64,000 bases of DNA from positions 1 to 64,000 of the forward strand of contig JALJOM010000006.1 in NCBI GenBank assembly GCA_024304885.1. The letters run 5' to 3'. The DNA comes from Beijerinckiaceae bacterium (GTDB taxonomy: Bacteria > Pseudomonadota > Alphaproteobacteria > Rhizobiales > Beijerinckiaceae). Each line of letters begins with the position of its first letter. Position 1 is the stretch's first letter. This document shows, in pieces, positions 16,907-27,035 of this stretch. The notes below the pieces were generated by a model. That model saw only the letters and a program-made list of their open reading frames with translations. It did not search any database and was not told the DNA's origin. Position numbers and translations under genes: made by a program.

Positions 16907-19900
16907 ATGATCGATGTGGGGCGGCTGCTGGCCGATCTGAAGAAGCTGCGGAAAAAGCTGGAGGAGGACCTGCGGCGCTACCACGCTGCATCCGCCGGGC
17001 GCGCGGCGATCGACGCGGAGTGGCAGGAAGCGCGCGATACCAGGCGCACAGCCGACACCTTCGAGACCTTCTTCGGCATGGTGGTCGACCAGGCGGCAGT
17101 CCACTGGATCCTCGGAATCGTGTTCCTCCGCTTCCTGGAAGACAATCGGTTGCTCGACCGACCTGTCGTCGCGGGGCCCGGGGAGCGGCTCGAAGTGGCG
17201 AAGCTGCGCATGCGCGATTGGTTCGCCACCCGGCCCGAGGACAGCGAGGCGGAATATCTCCTGGCGGTCTTCGACGAGGTCGCACGTCTGCCGGGCCTCG
17301 CGGGCCTCTATGACCCCACCCACAACCCGCTGTTTCGCCTGCCAGTGTCTGGCGACGGAGCGATCGCGCTCCTCGAGTTTTTCCGCGCCCGTGATCCGGA
17401 GACGGGCGAGCTCGAGAACGACTTTACCGATCCCAACTGGAATACGCGCTTCCTCGGTGATCTCTACCAGGACCTTTCGGAGGAGGCGCGCAAGCGCTTT
17501 GCTTTGCTGCAGACGCCCGAGTTCGTCGAGGAGTGGATCCTGTCGCGGACGCTGGATCCGGCGATCAGAGAGTTCGGGTTCGAGGAGGTGCGGATGATCG
17601 ACCCGACGTGTGGCTCGGGTCATTTCCTGCTGGGCGGCTTCACCCGGCTTCTGGAGGAGTGGCGGCAGCATGCGCCCGAGATGCCGCCGGCAGCACAGGC
17701 GCAAAGGGCGCTCGACGCGGTAGCGGGAGTAGATCTGAACCCCTTTGCCGTGGAGATCGCACGCTTCCGCCTGCTGGTGGCGGCACTGAGGGCCAGCGGC
17801 GAGACGCGCCTTGCGGCCGCGCCCGATTTCCGGTTCCGGCTCGCCACCGGCGACAGCCTGCTGCACGGTCGGCACTCCTTTCGCCGAGAGCTAGGCGGGA
17901 CCGAGGAGGGCTTTCGGCGCATCCTGCGCCACCACTATGCGGCGGAGGACACGAAGGCGCTGGATGCGATCCTCGACCAACAGTACCACGCCGTGGTCGG
18001 CAACCCACCCTACATCACGCCCAAGGACGCGGCGATGCGGGACGCCTACCGCGAGATCTATGAGAGCTGCTACAAGAAGTACGGGCTCGGCGCGCCCTTC
18101 ACCGAACGCTTCTTCGCCCTGGCGCAGGAGGGAACACAGGAGCAGACGGCGGGATTCGTCGGACTGATCGTCGCCAACAACTTCATGAAGCGGGAGTTCG
18201 GCAAGAAGCTGATCGAGGGCGTGCTGCCGCGGCTCGACTTGACCCATGTGGTCGATTGCTCCGGCGCCTACATCCCAGGCCATGGCATACCGACAGCGAT
18301 TCTGTTCGGACGCAACCGCGCGCCCGTGGCCTCCGTGGTGCGAACGGTGCGCGGGGTCCGTGGTGAGCCGGCGACGCCTGAGGACCCGGCGAAGGGATTC
18401 GTCTGGTCGGCGATCGTAGCGCAGACTGACATGGACAAGTCCGAGAGCGCCTTCATCAGCACCGAGGACACGCCGCGCGCAGCTCTGGCGCATCATCCAT
18501 GGAACATGGGCGGCGGCGGAGCAGCGGAGGTGCAGGAAGCAATCGAAGAGGATCAAGCCGTCCTGGCCTCTCTACGGCCGGAAATCGGGTTCGGCTGCAT
18601 CGTGAGCGAGGAGGAAGCGTTCATGCTGGCCGGCCGTCATGATGTGCCGACCGGCGTTTCTGCCCGCGACTTCATCGTAGGCGAGGATGTCAGAGACTGG
18701 TCCGCCAAATCCACTGGTTCAATCTTGTTTCCTTACGATGCGGATATTCGTCTCATGGTCGATGTCTTGACCGAACGTGTTCTTTGGCGTTGGAGAACAC
18801 TTCTACTAGCGCGCCGCGAGTTTGGGAATCGCACCTACCGTGAGGCTGGGCGATCCTTTGCTGAGTATCATCAGATTCCAGTGGAACGGAACCGCACTCC
18901 GCTCACCATCACCTTCGCCTTCGTGGCGACGCACAACCACTTCGTCCTGGACCGCGGTGGCAAGGTATTCAACCGCACGGCGCCGGTCATCAAACTGCCG
19001 ACGGAAGCTTCGGAAGATGACCATCTCGGCTTGCTCGGCCTCCTCAATTCCTCAATGGCATGCTTTTGGATGAAGCAAGTTTTCCATAACAGGGGTGATA
19101 GTACGGACGTGCATGGGGCGCGAACGACAGGAATCGACTTCTGGGTGAACACACACGAGTTCACTGGAACAGGCCTACAAAAGTTTCCCCTAGCAGCCGA
19201 ACGTCCTGTCTATCTCGCGCACACCCTCGACATCGAAGCGCAGCATTTCTCGACCAATCTCCCCAGCGCCATCTGCGCCCGCTCCGTCCCCACTCGTGAG
19301 CTCCTCGCCGCTGCCCACGCGAAGGCCGAGGCGGCCCGCGCTCGCATGATCGCGCTGCAGGAGGAGCTCGACTGGCGCTGCTATCGGCTCTATGGCCTGC
19401 ATGAGGATTCGCCCGAGCATCCGGATCCGCCGCCTCTCCAGCTCGGCGAGCGGGCCTTCGAGATCGTCATGGCCCGTCACATGGCCACCGGGGAGGTGGA
19501 GACGGCCTGGTTCGAGCGCCACCGCTCCATACCGATCACCGATCTGCCCGCCCATTGGCCAGTCGACTATCGCGCCGTGGTCGAGCGACGCATCGCCCTG
19601 ATCGAGTCCGACCCGACCATCGGCCTGATCGAACGTCCCGAATACAAACGCCGCTGGCAGTCCGAACCGTGGGACAAATTGGAGCAGGACGCCCTTCGCG
19701 CGTGGCTGCTCGATCGGCTGGAGGAGCCGCACTTCTGGCCTACCGACGACCCGCAGATCCGCTCCGCCCGCGCACTCGCAGATGCCGCCCGGCATGACGC
19801 GGATTTCCTCGGCGTCGCCGAGCTCTATGTCGGCCACGCCGGCTTCGACCTCGACGCGCTGGTAGCGGAACTGGTGGCCGCCGAGTCCGTGCCCTTCCTC

Positions 19901-20635
19901 GCCGCTCTCCGCTACAGCGAGACGGGCCTGCGCAAGCGCGCAGACTGGGAGGCGACCTGGGAGAAGCAACTCGCCGAGGATGCCATCGACGCCGACCTCG
20001 CCGACCGCCGCGGCGAATTCCTGCGCAAAGCTTGGTCACGCCTGAACCCACGCCACGACGGCGAAACGGCCGAGGACTACGTCGCCCGCATGGAGGCCGG
20101 CCTCACCGGCAAGGACGTGCAGGAGGCCGCCGACGCCGCCATCGCGACCGAGGCGAGGCGGCGGAAGGCGGAGATGGTCGGCGACATTCCCGTCCCTCTG
20201 AAATACAAGCAGGCCGACTTCCAGTCGCCGGCATTCTGGCGCCTGCGCGGCGGGCTCGACGTGCCGAAGGAACGCTTCGTCTCCTTCCCCCACGCTGCCC
20301 GGGACGCCGACCCCAGCCTCCCGATCCTCTGGGCCGGCCACGACCACCTCGCCCGTGCCCGCGCCATCTCCGCCTGGTATGTAGAGCGCAAGGAGACCGA
20401 TGGCTGGGGTGCGGATCGCCTGAAGCCGCTGCTCGCCGGCCTCTTGGAGCTCGTCCCGTGGCTGCGCCAATGGCACAACGGCATCGACCGTGACACGGGC
20501 CTGCGCATGGGCGACTTCTTTTCGGGCTATGTGGAGGAAGAGGCGCGCAGCCTCGGCCTCACCCTGGACGACCTGCGGGCTTGGGCACCGCCGGCACCGG
20601 TGCGCCGTCGCCGTGGACGGAGTGCAGTGGCATGA
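16907..20635 (+). CDS. pglX: BREX-2 adenine-specific DNA methyltransferase PglX
   Basis: About 1242 residues from the ATG at 16907; the frame also opens at 16880. The N6-adenine methyltransferase motifs are clear: SAM-binding DPTCGSGHFLLGG near residue 232 and catalytic NPPY near residue 365. PglX modifies host DNA so that BREX can tell self from phage. The central target-recognition region (about residues 598-760, DNA 18700-19190) is visibly richer in A/T than the rest of the gene, including HNHFVLDRGGKVFNRTAP and LLGLLNSSMACFWMKQVFHN. That suggests specificity exchange by recombination. The stop overlaps pglY as ATGA. Confidence 0.94.
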   Translation: MIDVGRLLADLKKLRKKLEEDLRRYHAASAGRAAIDAEWQEARDTRRTADTFETFFGMVVDQAAVHWILGIVFLRFLEDNRLLDRPVVAGPGERLEVAKLRMRDWFATRPEDSEAEYLLAVFDEVARLPGLAGLYDPTHNPLFRLPVSGDGAIALLEFFRARDPETGELENDFTDPNWNTRFLGDLYQDLSEEARKRFALLQTPEFVEEWILSRTLDPAIREFGFEEVRMIDPTCGSGHFLLGGFTRLLEEWRQHAPEMPPAAQAQRALDAVAGVDLNPFAVEIARFRLLVAALRASGETRLAAAPDFRFRLATGDSLLHGRHSFRRELGGTEEGFRRILRHHYAAEDTKALDAILDQQYHAVVGNPPYITPKDAAMRDAYREIYESCYKKYGLGAPFTERFFALAQEGTQEQTAGFVGLIVANNFMKREFGKKLIEGVLPRLDLTHVVDCSGAYIPGHGIPTAILFGRNRAPVASVVRTVRGVRGEPATPEDPAKGFVWSAIVAQTDMDKSESAFISTEDTPRAALAHHPWNMGGGGAAEVQEAIEEDQAVLASLRPEIGFGCIVSEEEAFMLAGRHDVPTGVSARDFIVGEDVRDWSAKSTGSILFPYDADIRLMVDVLTERVLWRWRTLLLARREFGNRTYREAGRSFAEYHQIPVERNRTPLTITFAFVATHNHFVLDRGGKVFNRTAPVIKLPTEASEDDHLGLLGLLNSSMACFWMKQVFHNRGDSTDVHGARTTGIDFWVNTHEFTGTGLQKFPLAAERPVYLAHTLDIEAQHFSTNLPSAICARSVPTRELLAAAHAKAEAARARMIALQEELDWRCYRLYGLHEDSPEHPDPPPLQLGERAFEIVMARHMATGEVETAWFERHRSIPITDLPAHWPVDYRAVVERRIALIESDPTIGLIERPEYKRRWQSEPWDKLEQDALRAWLLDRLEEPHFWPTDDPQIRSARALADAARHDADFLGVAELYVGHAGFDLDALVAELVAAESVPFLAALRYSETGLRKRADWEATWEKQLAEDAIDADLADRRGEFLRKAWSRLNPRHDGETAEDYVARMEAGLTGKDVQEAADAAIATEARRRKAEMVGDIPVPLKYKQADFQSPAFWRLRGGLDVPKERFVSFPHAARDADPSLPILWAGHDHLARARAISAWYVERKETDGWGADRLKPLLAGLLELVPWLRQWHNGIDRDTGLRMGDFFSGYVEEEARSLGLTLDDLRAWAPPAPVRRRRGRSAVA

Positions 20636-23600
20636 GCGATATCCGCCCTCTGTTCCGCGACCTGATTCACATTCCGGAGCGGGTTCAGACCAACGACTTC
20701 GTCCTGAAGCTGTCGGAAGGCGTGACCGACGAGGCGGCGGCGCGCACCATCGAGAGCTATGTCGTCACCCCGCAGCTCGCAAAGGCATTCCACGAGGCGT
20801 TGGGCTTCATCCGCGGCGCGATGGAGGGCGGGCACAGCGCGGCTTGCTACCTCGACGGCTCTTTCGGCTCGGGCAAGTCGCACTTCATGGCCGTGCTCGA
20901 CCTGCTGCTCGCCGGCCACCGCAAGGCCCGCGAGCTGCCGGAGCTGGCGGAGGTCGTCACCCATCATGACGCGATTCTCACCAACAAGCGCTACCTGATG
21001 GTGCCCTACCACATGATCGGGGCCCGAGACGTCGAGACGGCGATCCTCGGCGGCTATGCCGACTATGTCCGGCGCCTGCATCCGGACGCGCCGGTGCCGG
21101 GCTTCTACCTCGGCGAGAAGCTGTTCGACGACGCGCGGAACCTGCGTGCCACGATGGGCGAAGCTGCCTTCTTCGCCAAGCTGAACGAAGCGACCGGAGG
21201 CGCAGGCGACGGCTGGGGCGACCTCGGCGCCGAATGGAATGCCGTAGCGTTCGAGTCCGCAGTGGCAGAGCCGCCCGAGGGCGAGGAGCGCCAACGCCTC
21301 GTCGGCGACCTGATCTCGACCTACTTCCGCGGCTATGCCGACGTCGCCGCTGCCCGAGGCGAGGCCTTTCTCGACCTCGACCGCGGTCTAGTGGTGATGA
21401 GCCAGCATGCGCGGCAGCTCGGCTACGACGCTGTGGTGCTGTTCCTCGACGAGCTGATCCTCTGGCTCGCGACCCGTGCCGGCGATGTCGACTTCGTCTC
21501 GAACGAGGGCTCGAAGCTGTCGAAGCTGGTAGAGGCGCAGCGTTCCGAGCGGCCGATCCCGATCATCTCCTTCGTCGCCCGCCAGCGCGATCTTCGCGAG
21601 CTGATCGGAGAACATCATGCCGGTGCGCTAGAGGTGCGCTTCCTCGACACGCTGAAGCACTGGGAAGCCCGCTTCGACAAGGTGAAGCTCGAGGACCGTA
21701 ACCTGCCCGTCATCGCCGAAAGGCGCTTGCTGGCACCGGTGAGCGAGACGGCGCGGCAGGAGATCAATGCCGAGTTCGACCGGGTCATGCGACAGCGCCA
21801 GCCGGTGCTCGACACACTGCTCGGCTCGGACGGCGAGCGCGACATGTTCCGTAAGGTTTATCCCTTCAGCCCGGCGTTGGTGCAGGCGCTGATTGCGGCG
21901 TCCTCCGTGCTGCAGCGCGAGCGTACGGCGCTGAAGCTGATGCTCACCCTTCTGGTGAAGAAGCGTGACGAGCTGCGACTCGGCAGCCTCATCCCCGTCG
22001 GTGACCTCTGGGACGAGATCGCGACCGGCGACCAGCCCTTCTCCGAAGGCATGCGGATCCAGTTCGACAACGCGAAGAAGCTCTGGAACCAGAAGCTCCT
22101 CCCGATGTTGGAGCAGGTTCACGGCGTTACCTGGATCGACCTGCAGGAAGGTCGGGTGGAGGCCCAAGCGCGCCGCCTCCTCGAGAACGATGCGCGCCTC
22201 CTGAAGACACTGCTGCTCGCCGCCTTGGTGCCAGAAGTGCCGACGCTACGAGCACTCACCGCTCCACGGCTGGCGGCGCTGAACCATGGCTCGGTGGTCT
22301 CGCCTGTGCCCGGCGGGGAGGGCGGCATCGTCCTGCAGAAGCTCCGCGGCTGGGCCTCCCGGGTCGGCGAGATTCGGGTCAGCGACGATCAAGTGCCGGT
22401 CGTGTCGCTGCAGATCAGCGGCGTCGATGTCGAGCCGATCCTCGCCAATGCCGCCCAAGCCGACAACGATGGGACGCGACGCAGCAGGCTGCAGCGCATC
22501 CTTTTCGACATGCTGGGGATCGCTGCCGACAATACGCTGTTCGGCGCCCAGCCCTTCTACGCCTACGAGCATCTGTGGCGCGGCACGCGGCGGGAGGTAG
22601 ACCTCTATTTCGAGGTGGTGCGCGAAATCGGCTACGACCGGCTGCGCGGGCGTGGAGCGCCCGTGCTCGTGCTCGGCATGCCGTTCGATCCGAAGGGCAG
22701 GCCACCGGCCGACCATCTTGCCCATGCCCGCGACTTCAACGACGAGAACGCATCCGGCGGTGTCGTCTGGCAGCCGTCGCACCTGAGCGACCGCGCGATG
22801 AAGGACCTGGGAACGCTGGTGCGCATCGACTTTTTGCTCGCGGGCGCCGGCGACCGCCTGATCGAGGCGGCCCGTCACCTCTCGGCCAGCGATCGGGAGC
22901 AGGCGCGGGCGATCCTGAAGAGCCAGCAGAGCGCACTCCATCAGCGCATCCGGGCTTGTCTCGAGACTGCCTATGGGATTCGGCCCGACACGGACTATTG
23001 CCTCGGCGCTGTGGTGCCGCCGGAGGAGCGGCTGGTCTCGCTCGACGGCACCTTCCGTCTACAGACTCCCGTGGGCGCAAACATGGCCTTGGCCGTCTCG
23101 GCTCTCCTCGACCGCTGGTTCGAGCATCGTTTTCCCGCCCATCCCGAGTTCGAGGGCGAGGTGAAGGACACGGCGCTTAATCGGGTGTGGAAGTGCGTGC
23201 AGGAAGCTGCAGGACAGCCGAACCAGCGCCTGGGCGTGAACGACCTTGCCGATCGCCGCCATCTTGGCGCGATCGCAGTGCCGCTGAAGCTCGGTGTGAC
23301 CAGCCAGACTACCATCCAGCTCAATGATCATTGGGCGCAGCATTTCGCCCGCCAGCACGCCCGGGCCGGCGGCGGTCCCTTCACCGTGAGACGGCTCAAG
23401 GAGTGGATGGACGAACCGAAGCCGATGGGTTTGCAGCCGAAGGTGCAGAATCTCGTCATCCTCGCTTTCGCCGCCCAGGCCGACCGGTCGTTCGTGCGCA
23501 ACGGCGCGCCGGCTCAGGCCTCGCTCGAGCGCATCGACGATGCCGTCGAGCTGTGCGAGGAGCCGCTGCCAGACGAGGTAGCCTGGGCAAAGGCTCGGGA

Positions 23601-24339
23601 GCGTGCCGCGGCGCTGTTCGGCCTGGTGCCTGCGGAAGTGTGCAAAGGCGCCACGGTAGCGAGGCTCGCCGCGGACTTGAAGGCCAAGGCAGGGGAGAAG
23701 CGCGGCCCCCTTGCCGAGCTGCTGCGGGATCTCGGGCAGCGCATTGGCCGGCTGGACATCGCGGTGACAGCGCCGCGCCTCACGACGATCCGTTCGGCCC
23801 AGGCCCTGCTCGGTGATCTGACCGGCGCTGCCGGGTCGTTAGCCATCGTCGAAGCGCTCGCGGCTGCGACGCTGGAGACGAGCGAGGCAGCGGTCCAGCG
23901 CCTCCTCGCCGGCCTGAGCGAACTCCAGGCAGCGGTTTCGACCACGGCGTGGGAACTCATCGACACTGCAACTCAGCTGCAGGACCACCGACGGGCGGCT
24001 GCCGATGGCCTGTGGAAGAGGCTCGCCGAAGCGTTGGAAGCCGACGAGCACGTCGTGGCGCTGAAGCCGGTGCTGCGAGACCTGCAGTCGCGCGCCACGC
24101 ATCTTCTCACTGAGACGGGGCCTCGTGTGCCTCCCGATGGCGAGCCTCCAGCGCCACCGCCTCCTTCGCCGCCACCACTCGGTGAGGAAGTCGTCGAAGA
24201 GCGGTATCAGCTCGTCCTCGACGCGGCCGAGGCCGCAGCCACGCTGGAGCGCCTGCGTGAGCGCATCACCGCCGACCCGGCAAGCAGGCTGACCATCTCC
24301 TGGCGGTTGACTCGCCCGAGGACCGGAGAGCCGAGGTGA
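20632..24339 (+). CDS. pglY: BREX-2 ATPase PglY
   Basis: A 1235-residue P-loop ATPase, the BREX-2 counterpart of BrxC. Walker A is DGSFGSGKSHFMAVLDLLLA near residue 76, and a candidate Walker B is VVLFLDELILWLA near residue 270. The long helical remainder has no catalytic signature, and a proline-rich stretch lies close to the C-terminus. It is needed for protection in characterised BREX-2/Pgl systems, but its molecular role is not settled. The start ATG at 20632 overlaps the pglX stop and the end overlaps pglZ as GTGA, so expression is coupled. Confidence 0.93.
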   Translation: MSDIRPLFRDLIHIPERVQTNDFVLKLSEGVTDEAAARTIESYVVTPQLAKAFHEALGFIRGAMEGGHSAACYLDGSFGSGKSHFMAVLDLLLAGHRKARELPELAEVVTHHDAILTNKRYLMVPYHMIGARDVETAILGGYADYVRRLHPDAPVPGFYLGEKLFDDARNLRATMGEAAFFAKLNEATGGAGDGWGDLGAEWNAVAFESAVAEPPEGEERQRLVGDLISTYFRGYADVAAARGEAFLDLDRGLVVMSQHARQLGYDAVVLFLDELILWLATRAGDVDFVSNEGSKLSKLVEAQRSERPIPIISFVARQRDLRELIGEHHAGALEVRFLDTLKHWEARFDKVKLEDRNLPVIAERRLLAPVSETARQEINAEFDRVMRQRQPVLDTLLGSDGERDMFRKVYPFSPALVQALIAASSVLQRERTALKLMLTLLVKKRDELRLGSLIPVGDLWDEIATGDQPFSEGMRIQFDNAKKLWNQKLLPMLEQVHGVTWIDLQEGRVEAQARRLLENDARLLKTLLLAALVPEVPTLRALTAPRLAALNHGSVVSPVPGGEGGIVLQKLRGWASRVGEIRVSDDQVPVVSLQISGVDVEPILANAAQADNDGTRRSRLQRILFDMLGIAADNTLFGAQPFYAYEHLWRGTRREVDLYFEVVREIGYDRLRGRGAPVLVLGMPFDPKGRPPADHLAHARDFNDENASGGVVWQPSHLSDRAMKDLGTLVRIDFLLAGAGDRLIEAARHLSASDREQARAILKSQQSALHQRIRACLETAYGIRPDTDYCLGAVVPPEERLVSLDGTFRLQTPVGANMALAVSALLDRWFEHRFPAHPEFEGEVKDTALNRVWKCVQEAAGQPNQRLGVNDLADRRHLGAIAVPLKLGVTSQTTIQLNDHWAQHFARQHARAGGGPFTVRRLKEWMDEPKPMGLQPKVQNLVILAFAAQADRSFVRNGAPAQASLERIDDAVELCEEPLPDEVAWAKARERAAALFGLVPAEVCKGATVARLAADLKAKAGEKRGPLAELLRDLGQRIGRLDIAVTAPRLTTIRSAQALLGDLTGAAGSLAIVEALAAATLETSEAAVQRLLAGLSELQAAVSTTAWELIDTATQLQDHRRAAADGLWKRLAEALEADEHVVALKPVLRDLQSRATHLLTETGPRVPPDGEPPAPPPPSPPPLGEEVVEERYQLVLDAAEAAATLERLRERITADPASRLTISWRLTRPRTGEPR

Positions 24340-27035
24340 GCCCGCTCCTCGCTCCGGACCTGGCACAGATCGAGCGCACGCTCGACGCCTTGCTGCAGAG
24401 GGACAGGGACGCTCGGGTAATGGCCATGCGGTCGCCCATACACCGCGGCGGCTGGCCCGAGACGGTTGAGCGTGACGGACGGCGGTTCCGCATCGCCTGG
24501 TGCCCCTCGGAGCTCGAGCTGCGTGAGCAGCTCGACGCGGCCGAGGGGGGCGACGACGGCGTGATCGTCTTGACGCCGCTGGACGAGGCGAAGCTGGGCG
24601 ATGACGTGGTGGCGCGCTTTCCCCGCGCCCGGCTGGAGCAGAGCGACTGCTGGTCGGCAGTTCGCGGCGTCTTCCGCGCCCGTGACGTCGATCACCGGCT
24701 GCGCCTGCCGGCGAACCGGTGGTTGGTGGACCTGCTACTGGAGCGGCCACCGGACCGAGGCTATGTCCCCGCGGCGGGCGGCATCCTCGATCTGGAGACC
24801 GCATGGCGCGCCGCCCTCGATATAGTCCTCGGGCTGCCGGATGGCCGCACCGACGCGACGGCTCTGCTCGACTGGAGCCTCGAACCGGCGGCTACGGAAC
24901 GTCTTGCACGCCTGCCCGGAGAGGCACGGGACGCCGTGGTGGAACGTCTGGGGGCAGAGGGTGGGCCGGCGGCCGCGCTCGTCCTGGCCGCGGCGGCGGC
25001 TCGTCGTGGCGCGGATGCGTTGCCCGTTGCGCTCGCCTGCGGCGTCGTGTTCGGGGAGGAGGATCCACGCCCTGTTCTGCGCGAGGCGGCGATCCGCTTG
25101 GAGCCGAAGGTAGGTGGCGTGCGGATCGAACCGGATGCGGGGCGAGCCCTCGCCGAGGCCGGCCGTCGCATCCTTAACCGCCTCGCCCGCGAAGAGCCGG
25201 CCGCTGCGCGGGCGGTGGAGATCCGCGCCGCTGCGATCCTTACGGAAGTGCGCGCAGAATCCGCGGCTGCGCTCAGCCCCGCGCTCGGCATCGGCGTGGA
25301 GGCGCGCATTGCAGAGGCCGCGATCGCAATCGAGCGAGCGGTGGAGTCGGGGCACGCGGACGATGCATCCGAGGCTTGGGATCTCGCCCGGCGTGCTAGC
25401 GCGCACGACCGGGCAAGAGAGAGCCGGGCGCGGCTGGACCGGCTCGTCATGGCGGCCAGGCTCGTCTGCTGGCTCGGTGTCCGACTCACACCTGCCTGGC
25501 GCAGCTTGTCGGAGGCCGCCTCTGCCTATGCTTCGGATGGAGGCTTCGTCGACTGGGCGCGTCACTCCATCCGAGCCGGCGATCCGATACCACGGGTCAG
25601 TGCCACTTATGCGCGGCTTGTCGAAACCGTTACGGCCCGGCGCGAGGAGGAGAACCACGCTTTTGCCGTCCTGCTCGAGGAGTGGATTCGGCGCGGCGCG
25701 GCGGACGACAGCCTCATGCCGGTCGAAGCCGTCCTGACCAGGGTCGTGGCGCCGATCGCCGCCACCAGAGCGCCCGTCCTGCTCCTCGTGCTCGACGGCT
25801 TGAGTTTTCGAGTGTGGCGCGAGCTGGCGGAGTCGGTCGCACCCCTCGGCTGGACCGAGCTCGTGCCGGATACTCCTCGGCATGCACTGCTCGTAGCAGC
25901 TGCCGTCTTACCGTCGGTGACCGAGGTGTCGCGGGCGAGCCTCCTTTGCGGAGCCTTGACCCGGGGAGATCAAACTGTCGAGCGCAACGGCTTCGCCGGC
26001 CACAAGAGCCTTGTCGCGGCCTCACGGGCTGGGTTCCCGCCCCGGCTGTTTCACAAGGCGGACCTCGGCGCGGGGCCCGAAGTAGACGCGAAGGTTCGGG
26101 AAGCCCTGACCGAGCCCGGCCAGCGTGTCGTCGGAATCGTGCACAATGCGGTGGACGCTCAGCTCTCGGGCAGCGACCAACTCGACCTGAGCTGGACGGC
26201 CGAGAAACTGCGGCAGATCGCGGCCCTTCTGCAGGCGGCAAGGGATGCTGGCCGCGTGGTCGTCGTCACCGGCGACCACGGACATGTCCTGGAAGAGGCT
26301 ACGGTCGTCGTCCCCGGCGGCCTGGGTGACCGCTGGCGGACTGCAGAGCGGCGACCGGGAGAAGGGGAGATTGCACTCGACGGCGACCGTGTCCTGTCCC
26401 CGGCTGGAGGCAAGTCTGTGGTCTCCGCCTGGAGCGAGAAAATTCGCTTCGGCGGGAAGCGCAGCGGTTACCATGGTGGCGCAAGTCCGCAGGAAGTGCT
26501 CGTGCCGGTCGCAGTGCTCACTGCGGGCCAGGTACTCGCCGGCTGGTCGGAGGCGCCACCGGCGGAGCCTACCTGGTGGCACGGGCGCAACGGGGAGACG
26601 GTACCTCGCGGTGAGGCCGCCCACGAGGTGTCGCCGGCACCGCTGCAGCGGCGCCGGGTCGAGCGAGGGCAGGGCGATCTCTTCGCGGCTGCGGCGAGAC
26701 CTTCCGCGGCATCACCGACGCAGCTCACTTGGCTCGATGTCCTGCTGGCCTCCGAGGTGTACGCGGCCCAGCGTAAGCTGGCCGGCCGCGCCGCGCCCGC
26801 GGACGATGTACTGCGCGCCCTCCTGCAGGCGCTCTCCACCCGTGGCGGGCGGATGACTCGCACCGGCCTCGCCCAGGTGCTGGGGGTGGCGGCATTTCGC
26901 CTGGGCGGTCTCCTCAGCGCGGCCCGGCGCGTATTGAACCTGGACCAGGCCCAAGTGCTGAAGGACGAAGGCGACGACATCGTCCTCGACGAGGCCCTCC
27001 TGCGTGCACAATTCGACCTCGGAGGCGACCGGTGA
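24336..27035 (+). CDS. pglZ: BREX-2 alkaline-phosphatase-superfamily protein PglZ
   Basis: An 899-residue PglZ-domain protein starting at the GTG that overlaps pglY. The alkaline-phosphatase-superfamily metal-binding segments are visible: LLLVLDGLSFRVWRELAE near residue 485 and VVVVTGDHGHVLEEATVV near residue 645. PglZ is the family-defining gene of BREX and is thought to be a metal-dependent hydrolase or nuclease in the defence complex. The gene is uniformly GC-rich. It ends in a GTGA overlap with brxD. Confidence 0.94.
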   Translation: MSPLLAPDLAQIERTLDALLQRDRDARVMAMRSPIHRGGWPETVERDGRRFRIAWCPSELELREQLDAAEGGDDGVIVLTPLDEAKLGDDVVARFPRARLEQSDCWSAVRGVFRARDVDHRLRLPANRWLVDLLLERPPDRGYVPAAGGILDLETAWRAALDIVLGLPDGRTDATALLDWSLEPAATERLARLPGEARDAVVERLGAEGGPAAALVLAAAAARRGADALPVALACGVVFGEEDPRPVLREAAIRLEPKVGGVRIEPDAGRALAEAGRRILNRLAREEPAAARAVEIRAAAILTEVRAESAAALSPALGIGVEARIAEAAIAIERAVESGHADDASEAWDLARRASAHDRARESRARLDRLVMAARLVCWLGVRLTPAWRSLSEAASAYASDGGFVDWARHSIRAGDPIPRVSATYARLVETVTARREEENHAFAVLLEEWIRRGAADDSLMPVEAVLTRVVAPIAATRAPVLLLVLDGLSFRVWRELAESVAPLGWTELVPDTPRHALLVAAAVLPSVTEVSRASLLCGALTRGDQTVERNGFAGHKSLVAASRAGFPPRLFHKADLGAGPEVDAKVREALTEPGQRVVGIVHNAVDAQLSGSDQLDLSWTAEKLRQIAALLQAARDAGRVVVVTGDHGHVLEEATVVVPGGLGDRWRTAERRPGEGEIALDGDRVLSPAGGKSVVSAWSEKIRFGGKRSGYHGGASPQEVLVPVAVLTAGQVLAGWSEAPPAEPTWWHGRNGETVPRGEAAHEVSPAPLQRRRVERGQGDLFAAAARPSAASPTQLTWLDVLLASEVYAAQRKLAGRAAPADDVLRALLQALSTRGGRMTRTGLAQVLGVAAFRLGGLLSAARRVLNLDQAQVLKDEGDDIVLDEALLRAQFDLGGDR

